6,773 nucleotides of DNA, from the NCBI GenBank assembly GCA_030597945.1, contig JAUVQW010000060.1:1-6773 (forward strand), in the 5' to 3' direction. Position 1 is the first letter of the stretch; each line of letters starts with the position of its first letter. Source of the DNA: Actinomycetes bacterium. Its GTDB lineage: Bacteria > Actinomycetota > Aquicultoria > CAJVYJ01. The notes under the pieces are model-generated. The model did not search any database and was not told the DNA's origin. It saw only the letters and a program-made list of their open reading frames with translations. Shown here piece by piece: positions 6,313 to 6,773 of this stretch. Made by a program: the position numbers and the translations under genes.

Positions 6313-6773
6313 TCAAATACCAAAACGCCGGTTTATCGCTGCCAGCGTTGCTCTTACGATTGAATCCATCTCGCTATTTTTAACTATAACCGATCCGCAG
6401 TATCTCCTCTCCTCTCCCGAAGAGACCATAGTGACGCATGAAACAGCTACTACTTCGCTTCCCAGCTGTACTATCACCGCATCTTCCAGTATAAATCTGG
6501 AATCATTAATCTTACAGTTTTCAACCGCCTCTAAGGTGGCTTCCGCTGCCAACCGTAACCTTCCCGTTTGTGAAGCGATGCCCTCGGCCTTGCCAAGAAT
6601 ATCTCTGTTACCGATCCTAAGCTCTACTTTGATGCCAACACTTAAATCGGTGATCTCCGTATTAATGGATATCACTTTGGGACGATGAAACGCAGCTTTC
6701 GCTCCATTACCGTTAGAGCCTAATTGAGCTACACTTATTTTCCTATGATCGACATCAAGACCAAAACGAGCCA
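6313..6773 (-). CDS. Unnamed protein with duplicated strand-helix half-domains, 3' part
   Basis: The frame is open to the window edge, so the true start lies outside; 152 residues are visible. A start at GTG 6675 is possible, but the frame above it also encodes plausible protein (ARFGLDVDHRKISVAQL, then a Gly/Asn/Ala linker), so I read the gene as partial. The visible part has two similar halves: strands, a G-rich turn, then a helix ending ATLEAVEN, and strands, CGSVIVKNS, then a helix ending RATLAAINRRF at the C-terminus. This pseudo-twofold pattern recalls the regulatory domain of 2-isopropylmalate synthase (LeuA), but similarity is weak and no catalytic motif is visible. I recall similar uncharacterised C-termini in other bacteria, without a name. 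Function unknown. It lies upstream of, and in the same direction as, the small ORF. Confidence 0.75.
   Translation of the reverse strand, partial: ARFGLDVDHRKISVAQLGSNGNGAKAAFHRPKVISINTEITDLSVGIKVELRIGNRDILGKAEGIASQTGRLRLAAEATLEAVENCKINDSRFILEDAVIVQLGSEVVAVSCVTMVSSGEERRYCGSVIVKNSEMDSIVRATLAAINRRFGI

Noticed and set aside
6281..6688. Plus-strand 135-codon open frame opposite the unnamed gene
   Set aside because: The low-complexity Ser/Thr/Leu-rich product looks like a shadow. The minus-strand frame stays open to the window edge and has a coherent repeated domain pattern.

Overview
The window is an almost gap-free run of genes on the minus strand, so it is read from the right edge to the left. 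Moderate base composition, secA followed directly by prfB, and a DUF5317 membrane protein suggest a Gram-positive-type lineage. A deep-branching anaerobic actinobacterial group is my best guess; Bacillota and Chloroflexota remain possible. No rRNA, tRNA, CRISPR array, insertion sequence or phage gene was seen.

Layout in transcription order: (1) the 3' end of an unnamed gene with a duplicated strand-helix pattern (6773-6313); (2) a 123-base leader with a hairpin that buries a Shine-Dalgarno sequence (6223-6190); (3) an untracked 26-codon ORF with a hydrophobic core (6189-6109); (4) a rho-independent terminator overlapping the stop codon of that ORF (6120-6081); (5) a TATAAT box six bases before the ATG of the next gene, implying a leaderless mRNA; (6) a membrane HD-GYP protein with its catalytic motifs kept (6065-4731); (7) an overlapping paralogue with a decayed GYP half (4765-3515); (8) a DUF5317 membrane protein two bases further on (3512-2952); (9) secA (2900-366); (10) the 5' part of prfB with its programmed +1 frameshift (346-1).

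Genes 6 to 8 overlap or nearly abut and look like one operon. They probably run on into secA and prfB, since I see no terminator in the 51-base or 19-base gaps. This would put cyclic-dinucleotide-type membrane signalling proteins in front of the Sec export motor and release factor 2.

The most unusual part is 6081-6299. A 12-base sequence just after the first gene (6299-6288) is perfectly complementary to the 3' arm of the terminator (6099-6088), and the small ORF lies between them with its stop codon inside the 5' arm of the terminator. This is the geometry of a translation-coupled attenuator. The pairings are visible in the sequence; the regulatory meaning is inference.
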